Source: an uncultured bacterium
Lineage (GTDB): Bacteria; Bacteroidota; Bacteroidia; Bacteroidales; Bacteroidaceae
Direction: 5' to 3'
DNA: 64,000 nucleotides
NCBI GenBank assembly: GCA_905216025.1
Contig: CAJMSE010000008.1
Span: forward strand, 65,550 to 129,549
Below, piece by piece: positions 1 through 8,381 of this stretch (the first letter of the stretch is position 1; each line of letters begins with the position of its first letter). The translations under genes and the position numbers were made by a program. The notes under the pieces are model-generated. The model searched no databases and was not told the DNA's origin. It was given only the letters and a program-made list of their open reading frames with translations.

Positions 1-2
1 AG

Positions 3-929
3 GGGCAGATTGAGAACCTCTACCGTAAATTGACAAGGTATGTGGCCTACAACCGTGAGATTATGGGAAACAAGGAGTTCAACCTTTTTGTCGAGACAAT
101 TTCACTGGAAGATATGAATGACTTCCGTGACTATGTAGTCAATGAGCACCTGCTGTATCTTGAACATCCAGACTTCTACAAGGATTATATCCCTGTCCAA
201 TACAAGCCGAAGGAGAAGTCAAGCACAACCATTATAAACACGATGAATCTTCTTTGCGTGTTTCTCCATTGGTGCAAGAAGATGGGCTATACAAGCAATG
301 AGGCATTCCTGCAGTATGGGTGCAAAGTCCCCGTATATGGTGATCCCTTCTATCTCTCCATCGAGGAACGCAATGTTCTCTATGAAGCAGACCTCTCTTC
401 TACTCCACAATTGGAGGTCATCCGTGACATCTTTGTCTTCCACTGCTATATCGGTTGCCGGGTGGGCGACCTGTACCGCCTGACAAGAGATAACGTGAAG
501 GATGGCTTTGTTGAGTATATGCCACAGAAGACAAAGAAATGCGAGGCAAAGACGGTCAGAGTGCCATTGCACGAGAAAGCCCTCCGAATACTCTCCAAAT
601 ACGAAGGCTCCGATTCAGACAGGCTGCTGTCATTCAAACCTATCTATATATATAATAATGGTATAAGGGAACTGCTGAGGCATTGCGGGATTGACAGGAT
701 GGTGACGGTGCTTGACACCCACGGCTACAAGACCGTACAGAAGCCCTTGTATGAGGTGGCATCGAGCCATACGGCACGTAAGACCTTTGTCGGCAACCTC
801 TACAAGCAGGTACCCGATCCTAATCTGATTGCGTCCATGTCCGGGCATGTGGAGGGAAGCCGTGCCTTTGCCCGGTACCGCAACATTGACGATGACATGA
901 AGCGCAAACTCGTTGATATGATAAACTAA
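3..929 (+). CDS. Tyrosine recombinase/integrase, N-terminus off-window
   Basis: The frame is open to the window edge, so only the core-binding and catalytic parts are visible. Tyrosine-recombinase signatures are present in order: the first catalytic Arg in GCRVGDLYRL, the H-x-x-R box in SSHTARKTF, the second His in SGHVEGSRAF and the nucleophilic Tyr in ARYR near the C-terminus. It is clearly similar to the next gene (shared NLYKQV, DPNLIASMSGH), so the two are paralogues that may act together at the element ends. The gap to the next gene is 15 bases, suggesting co-transcription. Site specificity cannot be read from the sequence. Confidence 0.9.
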   Translation, partial: GQIENLYRKLTRYVAYNREIMGNKEFNLFVETISLEDMNDFRDYVVNEHLLYLEHPDFYKDYIPVQYKPKEKSSTTIINTMNLLCVFLHWCKKMGYTSNEAFLQYGCKVPVYGDPFYLSIEERNVLYEADLSSTPQLEVIRDIFVFHCYIGCRVGDLYRLTRDNVKDGFVEYMPQKTKKCEAKTVRVPLHEKALRILSKYEGSDSDRLLSFKPIYIYNNGIRELLRHCGIDRMVTVLDTHGYKTVQKPLYEVASSHTARKTFVGNLYKQVPDPNLIASMSGHVEGSRAFARYRNIDDDMKRKLVDMIN

Positions 930-944
930 GCAAGCATACAGACT

Positions 945-2276
945 ATGAAAGTGACCGCATTTATAAGGAAGACCGCATCGAAGAACAACGTCACCGACCT
1001 CGCAAGGGTGTATTTCCGCCTGCGTGACAAGGGAGGCGTAGATATCAAGGCTGCAAGCGAGCTTTCCATAAGCCCCAACCACTGGAGTGCGGAAAAGCAG
1101 GGCTATAAATCCCGTGTGGCACTCGTCTCGGACGAGAAGCGCATGAAATTTGACGAGGAGATACAGAACATCACCCGGCTTATTGTCAAGGAATACCGCC
1201 GTGGTGTGGACGGAAAGTGGCTACAGTCATTGATTGAGGAATACCACCATCCCGGCATCAACTCTCATTTCGGGAGCAAGAGTGACGAGTACCGCTTAGT
1301 GACTCAGATACAGCATTATATTGATGAGACCATACTCGCATCGGACAGCCGCAAGCACCATCTGTCCAACATTGACAAGATTGGCAGATTTGAGAGGTTC
1401 CAGAGGGAAGTGATGCATCGTAGGGGATTCCAACTTAACGTTGACACGATAACCGCAGATGACCTGCGCGACTTGAAGCGATGGATGCAAGAAGAACACA
1501 CATACGGAGAACAATTCCCCCTTTTCTATAAGGACATCCCAGAAAGTAAGTACAAGCAGGAACGCTCGGAGAATAGTATCACAGGCTGCTTCTACCGCAT
1601 CCGCACTGTTATCAAATGGTGTATCAAAAAAGGAATGACTAAGAACAACCCTTTTGACCAGTACCAGATAGCCCAACCCATGTACGGTGATCCGTTCTTC
1701 CTGAACTTGAAAGAGCGTGACAAGGTATATTATGCCGACCTTAGCGGACTTGCCCCGTGCTATGCCGTATATCGTGACGTGTTCATGTTCCAGTGTCTGA
1801 TAGGATGCCGTGTGAGTGACCTTAACTCGCTGACCAAGGCAAACCTCGTCGATGGGTGTATAGAGTATATCCCCCAGAAGACCAAGCACGAGCACGCCAA
1901 CACGGTGCGTGTACCTCTCAACCAAAAGGCCAAGGACATCCTTGCACGATACACCGACCTTGATGATGCCCTGCTGCCACGCTTCACGCAGACCATGTAC
2001 AACAAGATGATAAAGCGCATCCTCAAACACGTGGGCATAGACCGTATGGTGCGCACACTGAATCCCAAGACCAGACAGGACGAGGCACGTCCGCTTTGGG
2101 AGGTTGCCACAAGCCATACGGCACGCAAGACCTTCATCGGCAACCTCTACAAGCAGGTGAAAGACCCTAATCTGATAGCATCGATGTCGGGACACTCCGA
2201 GGGAAGCCGTGCCTTTGCCCGCTACCGCAAGATAGACGATGAAATGAAGAAAGAGCTTGTAAACCTGCTCGACTGA
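945..2276 (+). CDS. Tyrosine recombinase/integrase, complete (443 aa)
   Basis: Full-length site-specific recombinase expected to integrate and excise the element by strand exchange through a 3'-phosphotyrosine intermediate. The N-terminal third looks like the arm-type DNA-binding region of Bacteroides integrases (VTAFIRKTASKNNVTDLARV), then a SAM-like core-binding domain (about residues 120-230), then the catalytic domain. Catalytic residues are visible: R289 (GCRVSD), H391 and R394 (SHTARK), H417 (GHSEGS), Y427 (ARYRK). The ATG at 945 follows the upstream recombinase by 15 bases. Tandem recombinases are common on Bacteroidales mobile elements; whether both are needed is unknown. Confidence 0.93.
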   Translation: MKVTAFIRKTASKNNVTDLARVYFRLRDKGGVDIKAASELSISPNHWSAEKQGYKSRVALVSDEKRMKFDEEIQNITRLIVKEYRRGVDGKWLQSLIEEYHHPGINSHFGSKSDEYRLVTQIQHYIDETILASDSRKHHLSNIDKIGRFERFQREVMHRRGFQLNVDTITADDLRDLKRWMQEEHTYGEQFPLFYKDIPESKYKQERSENSITGCFYRIRTVIKWCIKKGMTKNNPFDQYQIAQPMYGDPFFLNLKERDKVYYADLSGLAPCYAVYRDVFMFQCLIGCRVSDLNSLTKANLVDGCIEYIPQKTKHEHANTVRVPLNQKAKDILARYTDLDDALLPRFTQTMYNKMIKRILKHVGIDRMVRTLNPKTRQDEARPLWEVATSHTARKTFIGNLYKQVKDPNLIASMSGHSEGSRAFARYRKIDDEMKKELVNLLD

Positions 2277-2279
2277 CAT

Positions 2280-3380
2280 ATGATGAAGGACAAAGAAAAG
2301 ACGGAAAAGTTCGAGGCGTTCAAAGCCGGAATCCTCAAATGGAAGAACGAACACAGGGAAGAGTATAACGAATTTGCCCGTATCATGACAAACTGTGACG
2401 AGACCTTCTATTATCAGATATTCAAGGCAGTCAGCGGTCAGATGCGGCACATAGCACGGGAATGGGAGCTGGCATGGGGCGATGATGGGGATGAGACATT
2501 TGACTCCATTTTTATAATGGTCTCCAAAGAGAACCTTCCACAGAAGATTGAAGAAATGTTTTCCGTGCCTGTTTCTGACACAGAAAGGAAGTGCAGATGG
2601 ATAAATATAGCCAGACGCATGATTGGCATGAAGCCAAAGATGAAAGTCAGGCTGTGCGCTCCTCTTTTGCTGAGCTGGCTGTTTTACGGAAAGAGTTTCG
2701 AAAGCATGGTGGCAATGTTGGAGAAACAGATGTCAAATCCCCATATAGAGCGAATCGACAGGATGAAATGCTCGTTTGCTTACAAAAGCATCATTGCCGT
2801 CAGCATCAAGGGTGGTTATCGGACAAAGGAAGACTGGGAAAGCTATTTCGCCATGGAGAAAGCCAATAAAGACGGTGATACCAGCGAATGGGCTTTGCGA
2901 GATGCGGCGAAAGACATTGATGTCGTAACGGAAGCAGCCCCACTACTGGAAACTGCAAAGGAGAATGTGCAACATTTTACTCCCGGACGGAAGAAGTCCA
3001 AGGCATGTTCTCTTATAGACTATCTGCCAGCAGACAGCGGTGAGGCTGTCATATCCTACATCCGTAGCTACGTCACAACCCATCGGTCTGCCATGCAGCA
3101 AGCCTTGCCATATTTTGTGCTAAGGGAAATGCCGCTCCGACTTTCATTACTCAATGGAGTGGAATATGCCATTGCCATGACCAAGCAGTTTCCCGAAGTC
3201 AGCGAACTCCGCAGCGACCATTCTCTCAGGCAAGCGGTCGGAAAGCTGGCAGGAACGGACACTCTGATGCTGATGAAGGATGGAAAAATGCAAGTATGCC
3301 GGTATATTGAAAGTGACGAATACCGGGAATTGCTTAGACGGCTGCGGGATGATTTGGGGAAATTGTTTCACAAGACATAA
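2280..3380 (+). CDS. Unknown element protein, possibly DUF6043-like (366 aa)
   Basis: Starts 3 bases after the integrase stop and so probably shares its transcript; two ATG codons are adjacent (2280, 2283). The protein is charged and soluble, with no signal peptide or membrane segment and no recognisable catalytic motif. The central part (about residues 100-170) is helical, and the C-terminal third contains a lysine-rich stretch (GRKKSKAC) followed by a predicted helical bundle. Genes of this size directly after the integrases occur on Bacteroidales elements and are sometimes annotated DUF6043; I recall that assignment only weakly. A role in recombination control is possible but inferred from position alone. 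Confidence 0.6.
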   Translation: MMKDKEKTEKFEAFKAGILKWKNEHREEYNEFARIMTNCDETFYYQIFKAVSGQMRHIAREWELAWGDDGDETFDSIFIMVSKENLPQKIEEMFSVPVSDTERKCRWINIARRMIGMKPKMKVRLCAPLLLSWLFYGKSFESMVAMLEKQMSNPHIERIDRMKCSFAYKSIIAVSIKGGYRTKEDWESYFAMEKANKDGDTSEWALRDAAKDIDVVTEAAPLLETAKENVQHFTPGRKKSKACSLIDYLPADSGEAVISYIRSYVTTHRSAMQQALPYFVLREMPLRLSLLNGVEYAIAMTKQFPEVSELRSDHSLRQAVGKLAGTDTLMLMKDGKMQVCRYIESDEYRELLRRLRDDLGKLFHKT

Positions 3381-3525
3381 AGGATAATTGACATTCAGAT
3401 TTATACTATACTTTATCTACTTTTTGATACGAATTTGGTTACCTTGCATTAGCTCAAAGTAACCAAGTCTGCATTTATTTGAACACAGAATCAAAGCGTA
3501 ATCGTGATTTTATTGCAATCCCCCC

Positions 3526-3551
3526 TTGTCATAAATTGTCATTTTTGTCAT
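3526..3551. repeat. Three helically phased TTGTCAT repeats
   Basis: TTGTCAT occurs at 3526-3532, 3536-3542 and 3545-3551, with start-to-start spacing of 10 and 9 bases. The even spacing on one face of the helix suggests a protein binding site, for example for the HTH protein encoded at 3721. No experimental support can be seen in the sequence. Confidence 0.4.
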
Positions 3552-3606
3552 AACAATTAAGACAATCCACTTTCTTTCAACCCCTTACATTATCTCTATA
3601 ATTTCG

Positions 3607-3647
3607 CACCGTCAAATCTTTCCCGAGGTTTGGCGGTGTCTCTTTTT
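3607..3647 (+). terminator. Hairpin with T-tract (terminator or attenuator)
   Basis: CACCG-t-CAAA at 3607-3616 pairs with TTTG-g-CGGTG at 3629-3638, followed by TCTCTTTTT. It lies 75 bases before the HTH gene. It may end transcription from the integrase side or act as a leader attenuator, since a promoter-like sequence lies directly before it. Confidence 0.5.
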
Positions 3648-3720
3648 CATGTGCCATCGGAAGGGAGGTATCAGGGATTTCAGGTGATGGCCATAGTGTC
3701 AGATTCATAAATATTATAGT

Positions 3721-4017
3721 ATGGCTATAAATTTACAATCCTTGGTTGAGCAGGGTGCGAATGTCAGGATAGAAGTCACCGCTGCCGACCTAAAAATGTT
3801 TGGCGAGGGAATTGCTGAACGGGCTATCATGGCTTATAGACAGGAGATAGAGAGCAAGAAACCTCGGGAGGAGACCTATTATAACACACGTGAGGTGAAG
3901 GAACTCCTCAACGTATGTGACGGCACGCTCAACCTGTGGGCAAAGCGCGGTTATCTCGTACCCGTCAAGGTCGGGAACAAGAACATGTATGCCATGAGTG
4001 ATGTCCGCCGCATCTAG
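3721..4017 (+). CDS. Excisionase-like helix-turn-helix protein (98 aa)
   Basis: Small DNA-binding protein of the MerR/HTH_17 type used as excisionase or regulator on Bacteroides elements. The C-terminal half has the typical pattern of this fold: YYNTREVKELLNVCDGTL, then LWAKRGYLVPVKVGNKNMY, i.e. helix-turn-helix plus a wing. The N-terminal half (about residues 1-50) is a helical extension ending in basic residues. It lies just upstream of the DUF3987 gene (50 bases). It probably directs the recombinases toward excision or controls the replication genes, but the function is inferred from family and position. Confidence 0.75.
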   Translation: MAINLQSLVEQGANVRIEVTAADLKMFGEGIAERAIMAYRQEIESKKPREETYYNTREVKELLNVCDGTLNLWAKRGYLVPVKVGNKNMYAMSDVRRI

Positions 4018-4067
4018 ACAGGCGGCAGAAACGACAGTGTAACCAACTACTGCAAAAGGAAGGAGGC

Positions 4068-5465
4068 ATGAGCATGGGTATCGCACAGGAAATATGCAAC
4101 AAGGTCATGTCGGAGGTACAGGGCATCAAGAACACAGGCTTTCCTTTGGACGCCTTCCCCGAGAGGGTGCAGACCATCATCCTTGATATGGTAAGGTACG
4201 AGAACTTCAAGGTGGAGTATCTTGCACCCGCCATGCTTTTGGCAACATCCTCCGCATTAGGAGGGACTTACTATGTGAGAGTGAAAGGGCAATGGATAAC
4301 CAATGCCGCCCTCTACATCATTATGGTGGGGAGACCGGGACTGGGCAAGACACCGCCTCTTGAAGCGGCATTCCGTCCCATACGCAGGAACGACAATGCG
4401 AAGATGGAGAAGTTCAAGGCTGACATGGCTGCTTATCAGAATGCTGCGAAGGAGAGTAAGGGCGACTGCGGTATGGAGAAGCCGGTACTGGCACGCACTC
4501 TTGTATCGGACTTCACTCCAGAAGCCCTGCTCCTCGCCCATTACAACTCTCCTCGCGGTGTCACAATCCTGGTGGATGAGATTATGGGCATGTTCAATTC
4601 CGCCAACCGCTACAACAACGGACAGCTGATAGAGCAGCTGCTGACGGCATGGAGCGGAGGCGCACTGGATGTGGTACGTGTGAACAATCCCATACCGCTC
4701 CATATCGAACACCCCTGCATCAATATGATAGGAACCACACAGACGAAGCGTATGGGAGAACTGATGAAGAAGGGGTATGAGGAGAACGGACTGCTTGACC
4801 GTATTCTGTTCACGCTTCCCAAGGTACAGCAGCTGACACTCTGGACGAAGGAAGAAGACAACTCTACACACCATCGTTCCGCTTCCGGCATGGAGGCATG
4901 GCAGAGTATCATCAGAAAGGTTCTTGCCCTTGACTATGAGACTGGTGAGGACGGGAAGAAACAGAATTTCCACCTTATAGACATGGAGGAAGAAGCCAGG
5001 GATGAGTTCATCACAAGTCACAATGCCACCATACAGCGGACAAATGCCATAGAGGATGACAACATGATAGAGTCCCGCCCGATGAAAGCCCCTGTCCATG
5101 TGGCACGCATCGCACTTATCCTACAGGTGTTGCGCTATGCGTGTGGCGAGAGCCATCTCCAGTTCGTGACTAAACAGGCTATGCATGGAGCTATAAGGTT
5201 GATGGATTATTTCGAGGATTCCTATTGCAGGATAAGGGAGTATGTCGCCAACGATGCCTGTGACGAACCGTCAAGGGAACTGCTCTCGATGCTGAACGAT
5301 TCGTTCACTACCGCGGAGGCTCTTGCCGCAGGGAAGCAGCTAAAGGTGACCGACCGCACGGTGATGAACTACCTCAAAGAACTTCTCAAAAACCGTCTTG
5401 TCCATAAAATCCGGCAAGGGGAATACCGGAAGACGGTCTTTGAAGAATTGACAAGGCAGTGTTGA
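4068..5465 (+). CDS. DUF3987 domain P-loop ATPase (465 aa)
   Basis: Replication/mobilization-type ATPase of the DUF3987 family, which is widespread on Bacteroidales mobile elements. Walker A is visible as GRPGLGKT (about residues 88-95), and an acidic Walker B-like segment as GVTILVDEIMGMF (about 160-175). The C-terminal 60 residues look like a winged helix (DSFTTAEALAAGKQLKVTDR). The start at 4068 (MSMGIAQ) follows a GGAAGGAGG-rich stretch that could serve as a ribosome binding site, unusual for this phylum. Together with the next two reading frames (zinc finger and toprim-like DUF6371) it resembles a split primase-helicase set, a likely but unproven role. Confidence 0.8.
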   Translation: MSMGIAQEICNKVMSEVQGIKNTGFPLDAFPERVQTIILDMVRYENFKVEYLAPAMLLATSSALGGTYYVRVKGQWITNAALYIIMVGRPGLGKTPPLEAAFRPIRRNDNAKMEKFKADMAAYQNAAKESKGDCGMEKPVLARTLVSDFTPEALLLAHYNSPRGVTILVDEIMGMFNSANRYNNGQLIEQLLTAWSGGALDVVRVNNPIPLHIEHPCINMIGTTQTKRMGELMKKGYEENGLLDRILFTLPKVQQLTLWTKEEDNSTHHRSASGMEAWQSIIRKVLALDYETGEDGKKQNFHLIDMEEEARDEFITSHNATIQRTNAIEDDNMIESRPMKAPVHVARIALILQVLRYACGESHLQFVTKQAMHGAIRLMDYFEDSYCRIREYVANDACDEPSRELLSMLNDSFTTAEALAAGKQLKVTDRTVMNYLKELLKNRLVHKIRQGEYRKTVFEELTRQC

Positions 5466-5510
5466 GGGGGAATCTAAGTCCAAACTGCAATGAATAAGCC
5501 CCTGTTTCAC

Positions 5511-5606
5511 ATTTCAGTTTCTTCAGTTTTTCAGAAGATGGATACAAAGATGTCTGTGCCATACATTCCAGGTTTCTGCAAAACTGAAAGAACTGAAAAC
5601 TGAAAT
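5511..5606. repeat. Imperfect 23-bp inverted repeat
   Basis: The arm at 5511-5534 (ATTTCAGTTT then CTTCAGTTTTTCAG) pairs imperfectly with 5584-5606 (CTGAAAGAACTGAAAACTGAAAT). Each arm itself contains direct copies of CAGTTT. The repeat lies in the 168-base gap between the DUF3987 gene and the zinc-finger reading frame. It could be a replication or transfer site or a hairpin in the mRNA. Confidence 0.45.
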
Positions 5607-5633
5607 CGCCGTAATCTAATTTCAGAAACGAAT

Positions 5634-5897
5634 ATGGAACAATATAGATTTCATTTGGAGAAATACCATACCGGGTGTAAAAAGCAGTGTCCCAAATGTG
5701 GCTGCAAAGCCTGTTTTACACGCTATGTTGACAGTAAAAGGGAGATTACATTTCCCGACTATGTCGGCAGGTGTGACCACGAACAGAGTTGTGGCTATCA
5801 CTTTGCGCCAAGAGACTATTTTCAAGAAAATCCGGAAATTCTCAACACCATGATGAAAGAAAGACAAGACATGATACAAATATCTCTTGCACCTTGA
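5634..5897 (+). CDS. Zinc-finger N-terminal part of a broken DUF6371 gene (87 aa)
   Basis: Encodes a CHC2-like zinc finger resembling that of DnaG-type primases: CPKCGCKACF, then GRCDHEQSCGYH, giving the Cys pairs and the final Cys/His of the site. In the family this finger is fused to a toprim-like DUF6371 domain. Here the frame ends at a TGA (5895-5897), but the same frame continues open for 12 sense codons into the next reading frame, which carries the missing domain. It is therefore best read as the first half of an interrupted gene, although a functional two-protein version cannot be excluded. Confidence 0.7.
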   Translation: MEQYRFHLEKYHTGCKKQCPKCGCKACFTRYVDSKREITFPDYVGRCDHEQSCGYHFAPRDYFQENPEILNTMMKERQDMIQISLAP

Positions 5898-5933
5898 CAA
5901 GAACCACAACCGTCATTTATAGACTATGCCATT

Positions 5934-6659
5934 ATGGAGCAGACTTTGTCACACTATGACATCAACCCTTTGTACACATTTCTTGCCAGATGCATGGGAA
6001 AGGAAGAGAGCGACAGGTTGAGCCGCCTTTACCGGATAGGCACGTCAAGGAAATGGGGAGGTGCTGCCGTATTTTGGCAGGTGGATTGCAGCGGTTGTGT
6101 CCGCACTGGAAAAATCATGTTGTATGATGCTACTACAGGCAAAAGGGTGAAGCATCCCCAGTCGCACGTCTGCTGGGTGCATACGGAAATGAAACTGAAA
6201 GACTATAACCTCCGTCAGTGCTTCTTCGGTGAGCATCTTCTTCCCTTATATCCCGACAGGAAGGTCTTTGTGGTGGAGAGTGAGAAGACGGCTGTCATTG
6301 CCTCCCATTTCATGCCCGATGTGCTGTGGATAGCCACAGGTGGAAAGAACGGTTGCTTCAACGAACGTGCCATCACTGCCTTGACTGGCAGAGATGTGGT
6401 GCTGATACCCGACCTCGGAGCTACACAGGAGTGGCAGGCACGGCTTCCCATGCTCGGCAAGGTCTGCCGTTCCGCATCAGTCAATGACGTGTTGGAGGCA
6501 ATGGCAACGGATGAGCAGCGAAGCCAAGGTCTGGACATAGCCGACTTCCTCTTGATGGAAGACACGCCGCAGATGATTCTCCAGAAGATGATAGACCGCA
6601 ACCCTGCTTTGCAGACGCTCATTGACGAACTTGGTCTTGAGATTGTTGAAGAGCCGTAA
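5934..6659 (+). CDS. DUF6371 toprim-like C-terminal part of the broken gene (241 aa)
   Basis: In frame with the zinc-finger reading frame upstream and separated from it only by one TGA plus 12 sense codons. The region after residue 110 has a toprim-like layout: VFVVESEKTAVIA (the conserved Glu), a Gly-rich IATGGKNGCF, then VVLIPDLGATQEW (the acidic pair position). It would bind nucleic acid in replication or mobilization of the element. The methionine at 5934 would allow separate translation. The missing link suggests a recent nonsense mutation of one 341-codon gene. Confidence 0.72.
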   Translation: MEQTLSHYDINPLYTFLARCMGKEESDRLSRLYRIGTSRKWGGAAVFWQVDCSGCVRTGKIMLYDATTGKRVKHPQSHVCWVHTEMKLKDYNLRQCFFGEHLLPLYPDRKVFVVESEKTAVIASHFMPDVLWIATGGKNGCFNERAITALTGRDVVLIPDLGATQEWQARLPMLGKVCRSASVNDVLEAMATDEQRSQGLDIADFLLMEDTPQMILQKMIDRNPALQTLIDELGLEIVEEP

Positions 6660-6689
6660 CGGGACAGCTTGCTGTCTTGAAGAAAGGGA

Positions 6690-6815
6690 TTTTATAAAAT
6701 GCCGTAGCTTATTAGGGCATTTTCATCACCTCCCCTCTGCGAGCGGCAAAGCGAAAAAGCCCCATAAGCGGACAGCCTGTGGCATCCGTGGATGATGGAA
6801 CGGCATTTTATAAAA
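6690..6815. promoter_or_regulatory. Perfect 16-bp inverted repeat upstream of mob, candidate oriT
   Basis: The left arm TTTTATAAAATGCCGT (6690-6705) is matched exactly by its reverse complement at 6800-6815. The 94-base interval is GC-rich and contains GCGAGCGGCAAAGCG. The site lies directly before the MobV relaxase gene, where oriT is found in this relaxase family. It could instead be an autoregulatory operator. Confidence 0.55.
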
Positions 6816-6857
6816 AAGAAGGTTTTCAATTTATCACAAACAAAACAATTAAGAAAG

Positions 6858-8240
6858 ATGAAAGAACAATATGCAGTATGTCACCTCCAGCGTGGCAGTG
6901 GCAACGACAGCGGAATGTCGTGCCACATTGAGAGAAAGGATGCCAATGGCAAGACGTATGTGCCGGACAATGCAGACAGTAGCCGCACGCATCTAAACAG
7001 GGAACTGATAAGATTTCCTGATGGAGTTAAGAACAGAACCGAGGTTATTCAGTACCGCATAGACCATGCCAACCTGTCACGCAAGGTCGCCAACAACCAG
7101 TGCAAGGCAATCCGAATCATCCTGACAGGAACACACGAGCAGATGATGAAATTACAGGATGAAAGTCGGTTGGGCAAGTGGACTGAGGCCAACCTCAGAT
7201 GGTTGCACGAGACTTTTGGTAAAGAGAATGTCGTGTCCTGTGTGTTGCACATGGATGAGAAGACTCCACATCTGCATGCGACCATAGTCCCCATCGTCAC
7301 CTCAGAGAGGCAGCGAAGGGAACGGGAGGGAGAGCGGAAGTATAACACAAAGTTCGGGCCACGGTTGTCTGCCGATGACGTGCTCAAGCGTGCCAGACTT
7401 CGTGAATATCAGGACACGTATGCTGTTGCCATGAAACCATTCGGGTTGAAGCGTGGCATAGTCGGCTCTACCGCCAAGCATGTTGCTACATCCACCCACT
7501 ACAAGCAGCAAATGCAACAGTATGAGGAAGACATCGCCAAGTTGCAGGATGAGGTAGAGAAAACCAAGGAGGGTAAGAACACAATACTCGCCCTGTTTGG
7601 TAAAGGCGACCTTGCCAAAGCGAAAAAGGAACTGTCTGCAAAGGATGAGGAGATTAGGAAACTGCAAGCCAAAATAGCGAAACTTGAGGCGGAGAAAATA
7701 GTCATGAAGCAGAAGCATGAATCTGACATCGCCAAACTGAGGAATGGCTATCAGAAGGAAATCGATGCTGCCATCAGACGTGCGGAAATCGCAGAGCAGA
7801 AGGTTGTCGAGAAGTATGCTATCATTGAAAGGCAGAAGAACAGAATTGACGAGCTTGACCGCAAGGTTAATTCACAACGGTACCGGCTATCATCAGGAGC
7901 GGAACTCATCAGTCATCGATTCCTTGGCAACAACCCTTATACCGTCACCCTGAAAATCTGGACCAAGGTTAAGGAGATTGAGCATACCGCTGTCACCTAC
8001 CTTAGCGACAGCGACAAGCGGTTGCACGCCTTCAGCAATGGAGAATTGACAGAACACGAGTTTGTAAACGCCTGTTTCAGTGCCGCCGAGCAAGTTAGCG
8101 AGATACAAGCCAAATTACTTAGCGCTGCTATTGAACTGGCAACAGGCGGTTCTGCTCAGCCGCACGTAGGCACTGGTGGCGGAGGTTCAACATCGGATAT
8201 GCCGTGGGGCGAAAGGAAAAAGCCGATACGTAAACGATAA
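6858..8240 (+). CDS. mob: MobV-family relaxase (plasmid recombination enzyme type, 460 aa)
   Basis: Relaxase that would nick oriT and pilot single-stranded DNA into a conjugation channel supplied by a helper element. The N-terminus has the Mob/Pre signature (AVCHLQRGSGNDSG, then CHIER), and the metal-binding motif HMDEKTPHLHATIVP is intact. After about residue 200 a long coiled coil follows (repeated K/E-rich heptads to about residue 350). The C-terminal tail is Gly/Ser-rich and basic. I chose ATG 6858 (MKEQYAVCHL) because an earlier ATG at 6792 would put the oriT-like right arm inside the coding region and adds a sequence unlike the family. Confidence 0.88.
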   Translation: MKEQYAVCHLQRGSGNDSGMSCHIERKDANGKTYVPDNADSSRTHLNRELIRFPDGVKNRTEVIQYRIDHANLSRKVANNQCKAIRIILTGTHEQMMKLQDESRLGKWTEANLRWLHETFGKENVVSCVLHMDEKTPHLHATIVPIVTSERQRREREGERKYNTKFGPRLSADDVLKRARLREYQDTYAVAMKPFGLKRGIVGSTAKHVATSTHYKQQMQQYEEDIAKLQDEVEKTKEGKNTILALFGKGDLAKAKKELSAKDEEIRKLQAKIAKLEAEKIVMKQKHESDIAKLRNGYQKEIDAAIRRAEIAEQKVVEKYAIIERQKNRIDELDRKVNSQRYRLSSGAELISHRFLGNNPYTVTLKIWTKVKEIEHTAVTYLSDSDKRLHAFSNGELTEHEFVNACFSAAEQVSEIQAKLLSAAIELATGGSAQPHVGTGGGGSTSDMPWGERKKPIRKR

Positions 8241-8309
8241 TGGGATAAAAACACTGCTCAAATAGTTATTTTGTGAGAAGTTTCGAAAAAATAGATACTT
8301 AAAAGTGAA

Positions 8310-8356
8310 ATATTTATCAAATAATTTGGATATTTATCATTTTGTGTTTATCTTTG
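8310..8356 (+). promoter_or_regulatory. Promoter and repeated operator of the defence operon
   Basis: A textbook Bacteroidetes promoter: TTTG at 8325-8328, a 20-base spacer, and TATCTTTG at 8349-8356. Two copies of ATATTTATCA start at 8310 and 8330, two helical turns apart, one on each side of the TTTG box. A protein bound there would block or recruit RNA polymerase. The HTH protein encoded at 8382 is the obvious candidate, as with controller proteins of restriction systems. Confidence 0.65.
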
Positions 8357-8381
8357 CACACGATAATACATAACTTGTGGC

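Larger units (their letters stand above)
3381..3720. other. 340-base intergenic control region of the element
   Basis: No gene is seen. The stretch holds an 8-bp inverted repeat (TTGGTTAC at 3436-3443, GTAACCAA at 3459-3466), three copies of TTGTCAT at 3526, 3536 and 3545 spaced one helical turn apart, a weak promoter-like TATAATTTCG just before 3606, and a strong hairpin with a T-tract. It separates the recombination genes from the replication/mobilization genes and is the natural place for recombinase or regulator binding sites. Confidence 0.5.

Noticed and set aside
4257..5099. 280-codon minus-strand open frame
   Set aside because: Entirely inside the DUF3987 gene, which has clear P-loop motifs on the other strand.
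6792..6857. Extended N-terminus of the relaxase
   Set aside because: It would include the right arm of the inverted repeat, and the added residues do not resemble MobV proteins; ATG 6858 fits.
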